Shown here one piece after another: positions 29,705-39,405 of a stretch of 64,000 bases of DNA (within the stretch, counting starts at the first letter, position 1; each line of letters starts with the position of its first letter). Both the position numbers and the translations under genes were made by a program. The DNA is taken from contig CAMUJH010000012.1 of assembly GCA_947089145.1 (NCBI GenBank), positions 20,159-84,158 of the forward strand, written 5' to 3'. The notes below the pieces were generated by a model. It saw only the letters and a list, made by a program, of their open reading frames with translations, searched no databases and was not told where the DNA came from. This DNA is from an uncultured Hungatella sp. Its GTDB lineage: Bacteria; Bacillota; Clostridia; Lachnospirales; Lachnospiraceae.

Positions 29705-30625
29705 TTATTGTAAATCCATGTTTGCGCCTGGGGCGCCCATTGCCTTAAGCTTTGCCCGGTACTGCATGGGCGTCATGCCGTGGAGGGTGCGGAAGGATTT
29801 GAGAAAGCTGCTGTAGTTGGTGAAGCCGCTGTTGGTGCAGGCGTCCAGGACGCTGCGTCCGGCGGCGATTTCCTGACGGCAGTGCTGCATGCGCAGGTTT
29901 CGGATATAATCGTGGATGCTTTCCATGGTGTATTCTTTAAAGACCCGGGAAAGGTGCTCCCGGCTGGTGAAGGTGTATTTGGCCAGGAACGTTGCGGTCA
30001 GGCCCGGATCTGTGTAGTGGTCCCGGATGTATTCTACCGCAGCGGAAACCAGGGTGCTGGTACAGCTGGGAGATGGCATCTCTGTATGCCGGTCTTCTAC
30101 AAGCTGGTTGATAAAAAGCTGGAGCTCTATAAGCTCGCAGGTGAGAATAATCTCCTGGCAGTCCCTCCGGATGTGGGGAATCTGGACCATCCTTTCCAGA
30201 AGGCCCCGCAGATCCCAGGTAGATACGGCATGGGCGTTGAGTATGACAATATTCTGCTGCCACTGGGGATTGCTAAGACCAGACTGGCGGATGGCCATGT
30301 CCCAGACACTGGTACTGATCTGGACCACAAGCCGGTCGGAGACTGTGTCTGTCACCGTATATCTGCCGGCATGGTAGAGCTCCGCTGGGAAGAAAACCAT
30401 CTCCCCGGGGTGCAGGGTGTAGAGATTTCCCAGAAAGGAGTACTGTACATCACTGCCGGATATGAGAAGAATAATCTCATGGTAGGGGTGGGAATGGACT
30501 ACAGACTGCTTATTTTTCTGGTTTGTGAACCAGGTTACCGCCACCTGGCATTCCTCCAGATTGATCCGGGCCATTTCCTGGGTGAGCAGAGAATCGGTGA
30601 AGTGGTTAATTTTCTGGACAATCAT
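29705..30625 (-). CDS. AraC-family transcriptional regulator with cupin sensor domain
   Basis: The 306-residue protein has an N-terminal cupin/AraC-binding domain (HSHPYHEIILLISG and LHPGEMVFFPAELYHAG at about 43-87). A C-terminal pair of helix-turn-helices at about 200-300 includes SREHLSRVFKE and ACTNSGFTNYSSFLKSFR, and the family ending GMTPMQYR. Such regulators bind a sugar or sugar acid and activate catabolic operons. It is divergent from the TRAP/GH31 locus and is its likely controller. An AGGAGG site precedes the ATG. Confidence 0.9.
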   Translation of the reverse strand: MIVQKINHFTDSLLTQEMARINLEECQVAVTWFTNQKNKQSVVHSHPYHEIILLISGSDVQYSFLGNLYTLHPGEMVFFPAELYHAGRYTVTDTVSDRLVVQISTSVWDMAIRQSGLSNPQWQQNIVILNAHAVSTWDLRGLLERMVQIPHIRRDCQEIILTCELIELQLFINQLVEDRHTEMPSPSCTSTLVSAAVEYIRDHYTDPGLTATFLAKYTFTSREHLSRVFKEYTMESIHDYIRNLRMQHCRQEIAAGRSVLDACTNSGFTNYSSFLKSFRTLHGMTPMQYRAKLKAMGAPGANMDLQ

Positions 30626-30646
30626 AAGAGGCCTCCTTTTTCTAAG

Positions 30647-30675
30647 AGTATATCTGGAAATATCACATTTTGCAA
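30647..30675 (-). promoter_or_regulatory. Sigma-A promoter of the AraC-family gene
   Basis: On the minus strand, TTGCAA (30670-30675), a 17-bp spacer and TATACT (30647-30652) lie just upstream of the AraC-family start. The remaining A+T-rich divergent spacer up to 30800 should hold the plus-strand promoter but shows no clear consensus. Confidence 0.65.
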
Positions 30676-30800
30676 GTTTTCAGTCACAAAAAAATGAGAT
30701 TTCTATTTATTTTAATTGGTAAAATTAGACGAAAAGTAATGGAAAAAATAAGAAAATAGTAAAAAATATCTACAAAAATTTCTGAAATGAGGCCTTGCTA

Positions 30801-31382
30801 ATGGGTGGCGAACATAAATGTTTTGATATTCTGGTGGTTTTTGACGACGATACGATCCGGCGCATGTTCCGGGCGGAGTATTACACCTATGAGACGGCAC
30901 GGCGTCTGCTGCGGTTTCTCCTGGGAGCAGCGGGAATCATGGCCGCACTGTTTGTGGATTTCCCCACGGCAGGTAAGACAGTCTGCCTGATGGCTGGGGT
31001 GTGGATGCTGGTTGCCGGGGACTTTCCCAGCAAGGTCCAGGCCGAGGGTGTTATCAGTCAGCGGAGGGGCCGGCACAGCCAGGTGGTCTGCCGTGTGAAG
31101 GATGAAGGACTGGAGGTTCAGGGCGGCGGGTTTCTTTCCTACAGCAGCCTGGACAGGCTGGTCTATGACGAGGAATATCTGTATCTGTTTGCCAGCCGCC
31201 AGACAGCCGTTATGCTTCCGGCAGCCGCCATAGGCGCAGAACGGCTGGAGTCTTTTAAGGCGGAGGTTCGGGAGAAAAGCGGAAAACAATGGAAACGGCT
31301 TACAACCGGATTTCTGGAATACAATCTGAGGGATCTGGTGGAAGCCCTTGCAGGGAGGCAGAAAGCCAGCACGCGGAAGTAA
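30801..31382 (+). CDS. YcxB-like membrane protein
   Basis: The 193-residue protein has two adjacent hydrophobic segments at about 37-75 flanked by the phrase YTYETARRLLRFLLG, then a soluble domain resembling YcxB-like C-terminal domains (a beta-rich run LEVQGGGFLSYSSLDRLVYD and YLYLFASRQTAVMLP). The function of the family is unknown. ATG 30801 lies 8 nt after GAGG. It is the first gene of the TRAP locus but may be an unrelated passenger. Confidence 0.6.
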   Translation: MGGEHKCFDILVVFDDDTIRRMFRAEYYTYETARRLLRFLLGAAGIMAALFVDFPTAGKTVCLMAGVWMLVAGDFPSKVQAEGVISQRRGRHSQVVCRVKDEGLEVQGGGFLSYSSLDRLVYDEEYLYLFASRQTAVMLPAAAIGAERLESFKAEVREKSGKQWKRLTTGFLEYNLRDLVEALAGRQKASTRK

Positions 31383-31412
31383 TTAAAATTATATATATAG
31401 GAGGAATTTGTT

Positions 31413-32447
31413 ATGAAATTACGCAAGCATGCAAGGAAAGTAGCGGCATTGGTAGCGGCGGGGGCATTGATGCTGACCGCCTGCGGAGGGAGTGGGGGTA
31501 ATTCCTCAGGTTCCGGACAGGGAGCTTCTGGTGAGCAGACTTTTAATCTGAAGTTGAGCCATGGGCTGGCGGAGGATCATGCCGTCCACATCCAGATGAC
31601 CGAGTGGGCAGCAGATGTAAAGGAAAAATCCGGCGGCACCATCAATATCCAGATTGTCCCCAACGGACAGCTGGGCAGTGAGGCAGACAATATTTCCTCC
31701 ATCCAGGCCGGGGGGCTGGATATGGCCAAGGTATCTGCATCTACCCTTGGCAACTTCAATAACACCTGGAATGCCCTGTCTGTTCCCTATGTATTCAATG
31801 ACAAGGAGCACTTCTACCAGGTGATGGACGGAGAGATTGCCCAGGAGCTTTATAAGATGACAGAGGGAGACGGCTTCATCGGTCTTACCTGGCTGGATTC
31901 CGGCGCCCGTTCCTTCTATACGGCCAACACCCCCATTCGTGTGCCGGGTGACTTAAAAGGATTAAAGATCCGTACCATGGACAGCCAGATGGCCATTGAT
32001 ATGATGAATGCCCTGGGAGGCTCTGCTACGGTTATGAGCTATTCCGAGATTTATACCGGCATGCAGCAGGGTGTGGTAGACGGTGCCGAGAACAATATTA
32101 CGGCGCTTCGCGACCACAGCGATGTGACCCAGTATTACTGCTATGACGAGCACACCCGTATCCCGGACATCATCGTGATTTCTGCCAAGGTATGGAACCA
32201 GATGAGCGACAGCCAGAAACAGGTCATGACCGAAACCGCGGCTGCGGCCACGGAAGCTTACAAGACCCGCTGGGCCGAATTTGAAGACGAAGTAAAAGCC
32301 GCTGCCCAGCAGAACAATGTGACCTTTGTGGAGGATGTGGATACGGCTGCCTTCCAGGAAGCATGCAGCTCCATCTATGACAGCTTAAAGAGCAGCGCTC
32401 CTGAGGTGTATGCAATTGTGGAGAAGATCCAGAACGCTGGAAAGTAA
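31413..32447 (+). CDS. TRAP transporter solute-binding lipoprotein, DctP family
   Basis: The 344-residue protein has a lipoprotein signal peptide (LVAAGALMLTACGG, lipidated Cys about residue 24) and a Ser/Gly linker. The DctP fold includes GLKIRTMDS, whose Arg normally binds the ligand carboxylate, and GVVDGAENN. It captures a carboxylated solute outside the membrane and delivers it to the DctQM permease. A GGAGGAA site precedes the ATG. It is followed at 12 bp by the small permease gene. Confidence 0.92.
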   Translation: MKLRKHARKVAALVAAGALMLTACGGSGGNSSGSGQGASGEQTFNLKLSHGLAEDHAVHIQMTEWAADVKEKSGGTINIQIVPNGQLGSEADNISSIQAGGLDMAKVSASTLGNFNNTWNALSVPYVFNDKEHFYQVMDGEIAQELYKMTEGDGFIGLTWLDSGARSFYTANTPIRVPGDLKGLKIRTMDSQMAIDMMNALGGSATVMSYSEIYTGMQQGVVDGAENNITALRDHSDVTQYYCYDEHTRIPDIIVISAKVWNQMSDSQKQVMTETAAAATEAYKTRWAEFEDEVKAAAQQNNVTFVEDVDTAAFQEACSSIYDSLKSSAPEVYAIVEKIQNAGK

Positions 32448-32459
32448 AGGGGTGAGACT

Positions 32460-32936
32460 TTGAAGAAATTTGACGAGATTTTAGACAAGGTTATGCGCCT
32501 GATCATGGCAGTTGCCATGTTCGCGCTTCTGGCAGGAGGAACATGGCAGATTACCTCCAGATGGATACTTAAGAATCCATCTACCTTTACCGACGAGTTT
32601 CTCCGCTATGTACTGATCTGGGCATCCATGATTGGATCGGCCTACTGCTTTTACAAGGACGAGCATCTGGCCCTGGATCTGGTCAAAGACCGGGTAAAAG
32701 GCAGTGCCCGTCTGGCCCTGCTGGTGTTCATTGAGGCTGCGATCCTGTTCTTCGTGTGCTATGTATTTATTTTCGGGGGCTTCAAGCTTGTGATGAATGC
32801 AACCAACCAGTCTTCTGTTATGCGTATTTCCTTTAAGCTGCTTTATGCATGCCTTCCCCTTTCCGGCATCTTTATTGTGATAGCCAGAGGGATCAAATAC
32901 GTACAGCTTTACATCAACAGCAAAGGAGGTAAATAG
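32460..32936 (+). CDS. TRAP transporter small permease, DctQ family
   Basis: The 158-residue protein has four hydrophobic helices and the DctQ pattern (ITSRWILKNPSTFTDEFLRY, then FYKDEHLALD). It acts as the scaffold subunit for the large permease in sodium-driven solute uptake. The start is TTG 32460 after AAAGGGGTGAG. The next gene starts 2 bp after its stop, indicating tight coupling. Confidence 0.9.
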   Translation: MKKFDEILDKVMRLIMAVAMFALLAGGTWQITSRWILKNPSTFTDEFLRYVLIWASMIGSAYCFYKDEHLALDLVKDRVKGSARLALLVFIEAAILFFVCYVFIFGGFKLVMNATNQSSVMRISFKLLYACLPLSGIFIVIARGIKYVQLYINSKGGK

Positions 32937-32938
32937 GC

Positions 32939-34252
32939 ATGGTTCTGCAGGCTGTGTTAATGCTGTTTGGTTCATTCTTTATCATGCTGTTTGCGGGTGT
33001 GCCCATCTCTGCGGGGATCGGAATCGCTTCCATCATTACAGCCATTATGAGCGGAATGGATGGAAATATCTTTGCCCTGACGGCTGCCCAGAGATGCTTT
33101 TCCGGCTGCGATTCCTTCTCGCTTCTGGCTCTGCCCTTCTTCTCCCTGGGCGGAAGCATCATGAATAAGGGCGGAATCGCAAAGCGCCTGGTTCGCCTGG
33201 CCAGACTTTTAGTAGGCTGGGTGCCTGGCTATCTGGCGGCTACCAATGTACTTGCCAATATGTTCTTTGGCGCAGTGTCCGGCTCTTCGGTGGCAGCCAC
33301 CTCTGCCATGGGGTCCATCATGAGTCCCCTGGAGGCAGACGAGGGCTATGACCCCAACTATTCTGCGGCAGTGAATATCTGTTCCGCACCCACCGGAATC
33401 CTGATTCCGCCTTCTGGTCCGCTGATCCTTTATTCCATTACAGCCGGCGGAGTGTCTGTGGCTGCGCTGTTTATGGGCGGATACCTGACCGGCGGCCTGC
33501 TGGGAATCGCCGTAGCGGCCCTGGCGATATTCCTTGCCATCCGGAAGGGCTATAAGGCATCCAGCATCAAGGAGGCAGATCCGGCCTGGAAGATCTGGTT
33601 GGACGCAGTCCCCTCCCTGCTGGCAGTGATCATTGTAATGGGCGGTATCCTGTCCGGTATTTTCACGGCCACGGAGGCAGGGGTAGTCATGTGCCTGTAC
33701 TGCGGTCTGCTGGCAATCATTTACCGGGAAATGAATCTGAAAACCTTTTATAACCTGCTGGCAGATACCATGAGGAGCTCTGCGACCATTCTGTTTTTGA
33801 TTGCATCTTCCTCCATCATGTCCTACGTGATGTCCTATACCGGCATCCCGGCAGCCATCAGCGGTGCCCTCATGAGCATTTCCAGCAACCGCTATGTGAT
33901 CATCTTGATTATGAATGTGTTCCTGCTGGTCATGGGGATGTTCCTGGATCTGACCCCTGCGGTCCTGATCTTTACCCCCATTTTCCTGCCTATCGCTACC
34001 AGTGTGGGGATGAGCCCGGTCCACTTTGGCCTGATGCTGATCATGAACCTGGGAATCGGCTCTGTGACGCCGCCGGTAGGCTCCTGCCTGTTTGTAGGCT
34101 GCGGGGTGGGCCATGTGAAAATTGAGGGCGTTACCAAATACATTGTGCCGATTTTCGCAGCCATGGTGGTGGCGCTGTTTCTGGTAAGCTTTATTCCGGC
34201 GATTCCGCTGCTGGTTCCTTATCTGTGCGGTCTTGTGCCCAGCATGTGGTAA
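32939..34252 (+). CDS. TRAP transporter large permease, DctM family
   Basis: The 437-residue protein has about 12 hydrophobic segments, with family motifs GAVSGSSVAATSAMG, PTGILIPPSGPLILYS and GSVTPPVGSCLFVG. It forms the transport pathway coupling solute uptake to an ion gradient. It follows the DctQ gene by 2 bp and a GH31 gene follows it by 25 bp, so the glycosidases are likely in the same transcript. Confidence 0.93.
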   Translation: MVLQAVLMLFGSFFIMLFAGVPISAGIGIASIITAIMSGMDGNIFALTAAQRCFSGCDSFSLLALPFFSLGGSIMNKGGIAKRLVRLARLLVGWVPGYLAATNVLANMFFGAVSGSSVAATSAMGSIMSPLEADEGYDPNYSAAVNICSAPTGILIPPSGPLILYSITAGGVSVAALFMGGYLTGGLLGIAVAALAIFLAIRKGYKASSIKEADPAWKIWLDAVPSLLAVIIVMGGILSGIFTATEAGVVMCLYCGLLAIIYREMNLKTFYNLLADTMRSSATILFLIASSSIMSYVMSYTGIPAAISGALMSISSNRYVIILIMNVFLLVMGMFLDLTPAVLIFTPIFLPIATSVGMSPVHFGLMLIMNLGIGSVTPPVGSCLFVGCGVGHVKIEGVTKYIVPIFAAMVVALFLVSFIPAIPLLVPYLCGLVPSMW

Positions 34253-34277
34253 ATATTAATAAAATGGAGACAGAATC

Positions 34278-36776
34278 ATGAATATTTGTACACAATTTAC
34301 AGGTGTTGAAAAAGGAAAGGGCAAATGGACCATCCACACCAACTGTGCGGATATCCAGGTGATCTTTGTTACCGATGAGATCGTGCGGGTGCGCACATCC
34401 TTTGAACGAACCTTCCCGGAGGAATCCTATGTGCTGATGACAACTGCCTGGGAGGATCGGCTGGACGGCCTGTTTGCAGAGGAGCGGACACGGGTGGAGC
34501 CGGTGATCCCGGATGTGGCGGAAAATGAAAAGGAAATCATCTTTGCTACGGGAAAGATTCGGCTGGTGTTTACAAAGGACCCCATCGGCTTTGCCCTTTA
34601 TGACAAGGAAGGAAGTATGCTTTACAGTGACCTTCCAGGCGCCTTCTGCACCCTGGATTCCAATCACAGGGTGAACCATTACTCCTGCATGGAGGAAGAG
34701 GACTGCTTTTACGGTTTTGGCGAGAAGGCCGGACTGCTTAACAAGAACAAAACTTTTCTGCGGCAGCGGGCTACGGATGCCATGGGGTATGATCCAGAGA
34801 AAACAGATACCCTTTACAAGCACATCCCCTTTTATATCCGGTTAAACCGCAGCACGAAGAAGGCTGTGGGAGTGTTCTACCACAACTTCTATGAGTCCTG
34901 CTTTAACATGGGCTGTGAGAAGAGCAATTACTGGCAGCGGTATACTTACTGGCAGGCGGACGGCGGGGATATAGACCTGTTTTTGCTGGGAGGCAACTCC
35001 ATTGCCCGCATTGTAGACAATTACACCCTGCTGACCGGCCGGCCGGTGCTGCTTCCCAAGCGGGCCATAGGCTACCAGGGAAGTTCCATGTTCTATCCGG
35101 AGCTGGAGAAGGACAGCGATGATGCGGTGCTGGGATTCATTGACACCATCCGGGAGGAGGGCTTCCCCATTGACGGATTCCATTTGTCCTCCGGATACAC
35201 CAGCGTGGAGAACAAGCGGTGCGTGTTTACCTGGAATAAGCAGCGGTTCAAGGACCCCTCTGGTTATTTCCATGCCATGCAGGATAAGGGTGCGGAAAAT
35301 GTTCCCAACATCAAGCCTGGAATCCTGCTTTCACACCCCTGGTTTGAGGAATTTGCCGGCAGGGACGTATTTGTAAAGGACAGCCAGGACCCCCAGGCCT
35401 GTGCAGTAGGACGGTGGTGGGGCGGTCCCGGGGCATTCTGGGATTTCACCAGCCCTACAGCCCGTGAAGCATGGAAGGAATATCTGATTAAAAATGTCAT
35501 AGCAGTAGGAACCAACTCCATCTGGAATGACAACTGTGAGTATGACAGCCTTCTGGATAAGGATGCCAGGGTGGATTTTGACGGCAGGGGCGGCACTATC
35601 GGACAGCTGAAGCCTTTGATGAGCACCCTTATGTGCAAGTTGAGCAATGATGCGGTGAAAGAACACGATAAGGATGCAAGGCCCTATTCGGTGTGCCGCA
35701 GCGGCAGCAGCGGTATCCAGCGTTATGCCCAGACCTGGTGCGGCGACAATTACACCAGTTGGAAATCCCTAAAGTACAATATTCCCACCATTACTGGAAT
35801 GGGGCTTTCCGGACAGCCCAACGAAGGCGCGGACATTGGCGGCTTCGCCGGTCCGGCCCCGGAGGAGGAGTTGTTTGTGCGGTGGGTACAGCAGGGAATC
35901 TTCCAGGCACGGTTTTCCATCCATTCGGCCAGCAACGACAACACTGTGACCGAGCCATGGATGTTCCAAGGCAGTGCGGATCTGATCCGTGAAGCCATCC
36001 TTCTGCGCTACCGTATGGAGCCCTACCTGTACTCCTGCGTATATCAGGCGTCACAGACAGGGGCCCCCATTATGAGAGCCCTGGTGTACGAGTTCCAGGA
36101 AGATGAGCATACCTATGACAACAGCTTTGACTTCCTCTTTGGAAGAAGCCTGCTGGTAGCCAATGTCCTTGAGAAGGGAGCCGTAAGCCGCAGCGTATAT
36201 CTGCCCAGGGGCTGTAAGTGGTATGATATGAATGATAACTACCGCTGCTATGAGGGCGGACAGACCATAGAGGTTCCGGTGATTCTTAAGACCATTCCCA
36301 TGTTTCTGCGCGAAGGGGGGATTCTGGCGTTGGCGGATAACCAGCTGATGAATATGGAAAAGGATTGTGTGAAGGATCTTCACCTGGTCATTGCCCCGGC
36401 AGCCGGAGGCTCCCGGTTTGTCCTGTATGATGACGACGGGAAAACCAATGACTTTAAGAAGGGCGTATTCCGCAGAACCGCCATTGACGTCCAGGGTACG
36501 GATGTGGTGACCGTAGACTTTGCCGGTGAGGGGGACTACCGGGATACGGTGGAGACGGTTACCGTGGAGATGATCCGCAAGGACAGAAGTCCCTTCTGGG
36601 TAAGCCTGGACGGGCAGAAGCTGGAACATTATCTGAATCGGAGGAAATTCGAGGCGGCCAAGAGCGGATGGTACTACAGCCAGAGCAGACGGGCTGTGCT
36701 GGTGAAATATGGGAATCCAGGGAGGGATGCGCGACTTACGGTATCCTTTGAGGATTTTGATTTGATCGGTATGTAA
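34278..36776 (+). CDS. GH31 alpha-glycosidase (first of two)
   Basis: The 832-residue enzyme has an N-terminal beta-sandwich (to about 230), the GH31 TIM barrel and a C-terminal beta region. The predicted nucleophile is Asp418 in IWNDNCEYDS and the acid/base Asp490 in WCGDNYTSW, both in family context. Other marks are FYGFGEKAG and GMGLSGQPNEGADIGGF. GH31 covers alpha-glucosidases, alpha-xylosidases and related enzymes; the specificity cannot be read here. No signal peptide is seen, so it probably acts on imported oligosaccharides. It is about 45 percent similar by eye to the next gene. Confidence 0.92.
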   Translation: MNICTQFTGVEKGKGKWTIHTNCADIQVIFVTDEIVRVRTSFERTFPEESYVLMTTAWEDRLDGLFAEERTRVEPVIPDVAENEKEIIFATGKIRLVFTKDPIGFALYDKEGSMLYSDLPGAFCTLDSNHRVNHYSCMEEEDCFYGFGEKAGLLNKNKTFLRQRATDAMGYDPEKTDTLYKHIPFYIRLNRSTKKAVGVFYHNFYESCFNMGCEKSNYWQRYTYWQADGGDIDLFLLGGNSIARIVDNYTLLTGRPVLLPKRAIGYQGSSMFYPELEKDSDDAVLGFIDTIREEGFPIDGFHLSSGYTSVENKRCVFTWNKQRFKDPSGYFHAMQDKGAENVPNIKPGILLSHPWFEEFAGRDVFVKDSQDPQACAVGRWWGGPGAFWDFTSPTAREAWKEYLIKNVIAVGTNSIWNDNCEYDSLLDKDARVDFDGRGGTIGQLKPLMSTLMCKLSNDAVKEHDKDARPYSVCRSGSSGIQRYAQTWCGDNYTSWKSLKYNIPTITGMGLSGQPNEGADIGGFAGPAPEEELFVRWVQQGIFQARFSIHSASNDNTVTEPWMFQGSADLIREAILLRYRMEPYLYSCVYQASQTGAPIMRALVYEFQEDEHTYDNSFDFLFGRSLLVANVLEKGAVSRSVYLPRGCKWYDMNDNYRCYEGGQTIEVPVILKTIPMFLREGGILALADNQLMNMEKDCVKDLHLVIAPAAGGSRFVLYDDDGKTNDFKKGVFRRTAIDVQGTDVVTVDFAGEGDYRDTVETVTVEMIRKDRSPFWVSLDGQKLEHYLNRRKFEAAKSGWYYSQSRRAVLVKYGNPGRDARLTVSFEDFDLIGM

Positions 36777-36876
36777 CTGTAAAGAACCAATGCAACATGC
36801 GGACAGCCGTCCTGGATATGGGCGGCTGCCTTGCTATCAAACGGTAATATTCAATCAATATAAGGAGAAAGAGAAT

Positions 36877-39387
36877 ATGCTGCTGCGTCAACTGAAATCC
36901 ATGGAAAAAACAGAAGCAGGCTACATCCTTCATGGGGATGCAGCCGATGTGCTGCTGGTTTTTATGACAGATGATATTATCCGCTTTCGGGTAAGCTTCC
37001 GGAAGGAATTTAAGGAAGAATCCTATACCCTGGTAACCACTGCCTGGGAAGACCGTATGGATGATCTGCTTAAGGGAGAGCGGGTGCGTATAAAAGCCCT
37101 GGAGATCCCTTGTGAGGAGCAGGAGGATAAACTGGTATTTGCTACAGGAACCTGTATTCTGGAGGTAAGCCGGAATCCATTTTACATGACCCTTAAAACT
37201 CTGGACGGCAAGGTAGTCTACCAGGATTTGCGGGAGCGTGCTTTTGAGGAGGATCAGTTGGGCCGCTTGTCTCACTTTTCGAGAATCGATCCGGTATCTG
37301 ACCATTTCTACGGCTTTGGCGAGAAGACCGGACACCTGGACAAGAAGGGAAGGCGTCTGCGGATGTCGCCTAAGGATGCCATCGGCCATGACCCGGAGAA
37401 GGGCGATCCTATGTACAAGCATATCCCCTTCTATATTCGGATCAATGAAAAGACTCTCCATGCCGTGGGTCTGTTTTACCACAATTCCTATGACAGTGTG
37501 TTTGACATGGGCCAGGAACTGTCTGGCTACTGGGATCGGTACTGCTACTACCAGACAGACGGAGGGGATATAGACCTGTTCCTGCTGAATGGTCCTGACA
37601 TGGCATCGGTCATTGACCACTATACCCTGCTGACCGGGCGCACGGCCATGCCTACCCGCCAGTCCCTGGGCTACTGTGCCTCCACCATGTATTATGCGGA
37701 GCTGGAGAAGGACTGCGACCAGGAGATCTACCAGATCATGGATAAGCATGAGAAGGAGGAGATCCTTATAGATAACTTCTGGCTGGCCTCCGGCTATTCC
37801 AGCGGGGAGGAGGACAACCTGCGCTATGTGTTCAACTGGAACCACAAGCGGTTCCCCAGGCCGAAGGAATTTTTTGAAAAGATGAATGCCCGGGGCATCA
37901 ATGTGATCCCCAACTTAAAGCCGGGTATCTTAAAGAACCATCCCTATATGGAGCGTTTTGAGAAGAACCAGGTGTTTATCAAAAACCCGGAGGGGGACGG
38001 CGACTACTATGGAAGATGGTGGGGCGGGGAGGGGCGCTTTTTCGACTTTACCAATCCAAAGGCCAGACAGGTATGGAAGGAGCTTCTGGAGGAGAATATC
38101 CTGAGGATGGGCACTAAGACAGTCTGGAATGACAACTGCGAGATGGACGGGGTAGAGGATCGGAATGCCAGATGTGACTTTGACGGTGGAGACGGAACCA
38201 TGGCAGAGCTTAAGATTCTCCATTCCAACCTGATGGCATTTCTGGCAAAGGACGCCATCGCCCAGGTATATCCTGGAGAGCGTCCTTATATCATCAACCG
38301 GGCAGGCTACGCAGGCATCCAGCGTTATGCCCAGGTATGGGGCGGCGACAACTTAACAGACTGGAAGACCGTAAAGTTCAACATTGCCACCATCCTGGGC
38401 ATGGGGCTTTCCGGCTGTGCCAATATGGGCTGTGATATCGGCGGTTTTGCGGGAGGGGCTCCGGACGCAGAGCTGCTGCTGCGGTGGATACAGAACGGGA
38501 TCTTCCAGCCCCGGTTCTGCTTAAATTCAGCCAATGATGACAATACCGTGACCCAGCCCTGGATGTATGAGGAGAATAACCGGTATGTACGGGAGGCCTT
38601 TGCCCAGCGCTACAGGATGCTTCCTTATCTGTACAGCCTGATGTATGAGGCCAGTGTCACCGGCATGCCGGCCATGCGCCCTCTGTTCCTGGAGTTTCCG
38701 GAGGATGTGAACTGCTACAGGGACGAGAATCTGACCTTCCTGTTGGGCAAGAGCGTGCTGGTGGCCAATGTGGTGGAGCCGGGTGCTGTTACACGTACCA
38801 TCTACTTGCCTGCCGGCTGCCGCTGGTTTGACATGCAGGACAATATGAAGGAGTACCAGGGGGGACAGACCATCACCATCCCGGTGAATCTGGGCAGCAT
38901 ACCCATGTTCCTAAGGGGCAGCGGCGTGTATGTGACCAGTGAGGATGTAAAGCATATTCTGGCGGATACCATGAGGCAGGCGGATCTGCTGGTAAGTGCA
39001 GATACGGACACCAGTTTCGTACTCTATGACGACGACGGCCATACAGAGGATTATAAGAAGGGCGTATACGCCAGGACTGCCATTGATGTAAAGGCCGGAG
39101 ATCGGACTGTGCTTTCCTTTGACACCCAGGGAACCTATGAGAGTCCCCTGGAGCGGATAAACATCCGGCTGGTGAGCCGGCAGAAGGGGGCTTTCTGGGT
39201 TACTGTGGACGGGGAGCAGATTACCCGCTATCTGGTACGGGACGGCTGGGAGGAAGCAGAATCCGGCTGGTATTACAACCTGTCTGACAGAACCATCTGG
39301 GTCAAGTATCCGGTTCCGTCAAAGAAACGCTATGAGGTAGTGATCTCCCGGGAGAAGTTTGACCTGATCGGAATGGGAGAAGAGTAA
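36877..39387 (+). CDS. GH31 alpha-glycosidase (second of two)
   Basis: The 836-residue paralogue of the preceding enzyme has the nucleophile Asp419 in VWNDNCEMDG and the acid/base Asp491 in WGGDNLTDW, with YGFGEKTGHLDKKGRR near residue 145. ATG 36877 is chosen for AAGGAGAAAGAG just before it; the frame upstream to 36790 has no ribosome site. It lacks a signal peptide. A GC-rich inverted repeat (near 36802-36830) sits in the 100-bp spacer and could weaken read-through from the first gene. Confidence 0.92.
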   Translation: MLLRQLKSMEKTEAGYILHGDAADVLLVFMTDDIIRFRVSFRKEFKEESYTLVTTAWEDRMDDLLKGERVRIKALEIPCEEQEDKLVFATGTCILEVSRNPFYMTLKTLDGKVVYQDLRERAFEEDQLGRLSHFSRIDPVSDHFYGFGEKTGHLDKKGRRLRMSPKDAIGHDPEKGDPMYKHIPFYIRINEKTLHAVGLFYHNSYDSVFDMGQELSGYWDRYCYYQTDGGDIDLFLLNGPDMASVIDHYTLLTGRTAMPTRQSLGYCASTMYYAELEKDCDQEIYQIMDKHEKEEILIDNFWLASGYSSGEEDNLRYVFNWNHKRFPRPKEFFEKMNARGINVIPNLKPGILKNHPYMERFEKNQVFIKNPEGDGDYYGRWWGGEGRFFDFTNPKARQVWKELLEENILRMGTKTVWNDNCEMDGVEDRNARCDFDGGDGTMAELKILHSNLMAFLAKDAIAQVYPGERPYIINRAGYAGIQRYAQVWGGDNLTDWKTVKFNIATILGMGLSGCANMGCDIGGFAGGAPDAELLLRWIQNGIFQPRFCLNSANDDNTVTQPWMYEENNRYVREAFAQRYRMLPYLYSLMYEASVTGMPAMRPLFLEFPEDVNCYRDENLTFLLGKSVLVANVVEPGAVTRTIYLPAGCRWFDMQDNMKEYQGGQTITIPVNLGSIPMFLRGSGVYVTSEDVKHILADTMRQADLLVSADTDTSFVLYDDDGHTEDYKKGVYARTAIDVKAGDRTVLSFDTQGTYESPLERINIRLVSRQKGAFWVTVDGEQITRYLVRDGWEEAESGWYYNLSDRTIWVKYPVPSKKRYEVVISREKFDLIGMGEE

Positions 39388-39405
39388 AGAGAGCGGTATG
39401 GAGTT

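Noticed and set aside
33209-34114. A 301-codon minus-strand frame opposite the TRAP large permease
   Set aside because: It is rich in His, Gln and Arg, typical of antisense of membrane-protein codons, with no start signal.
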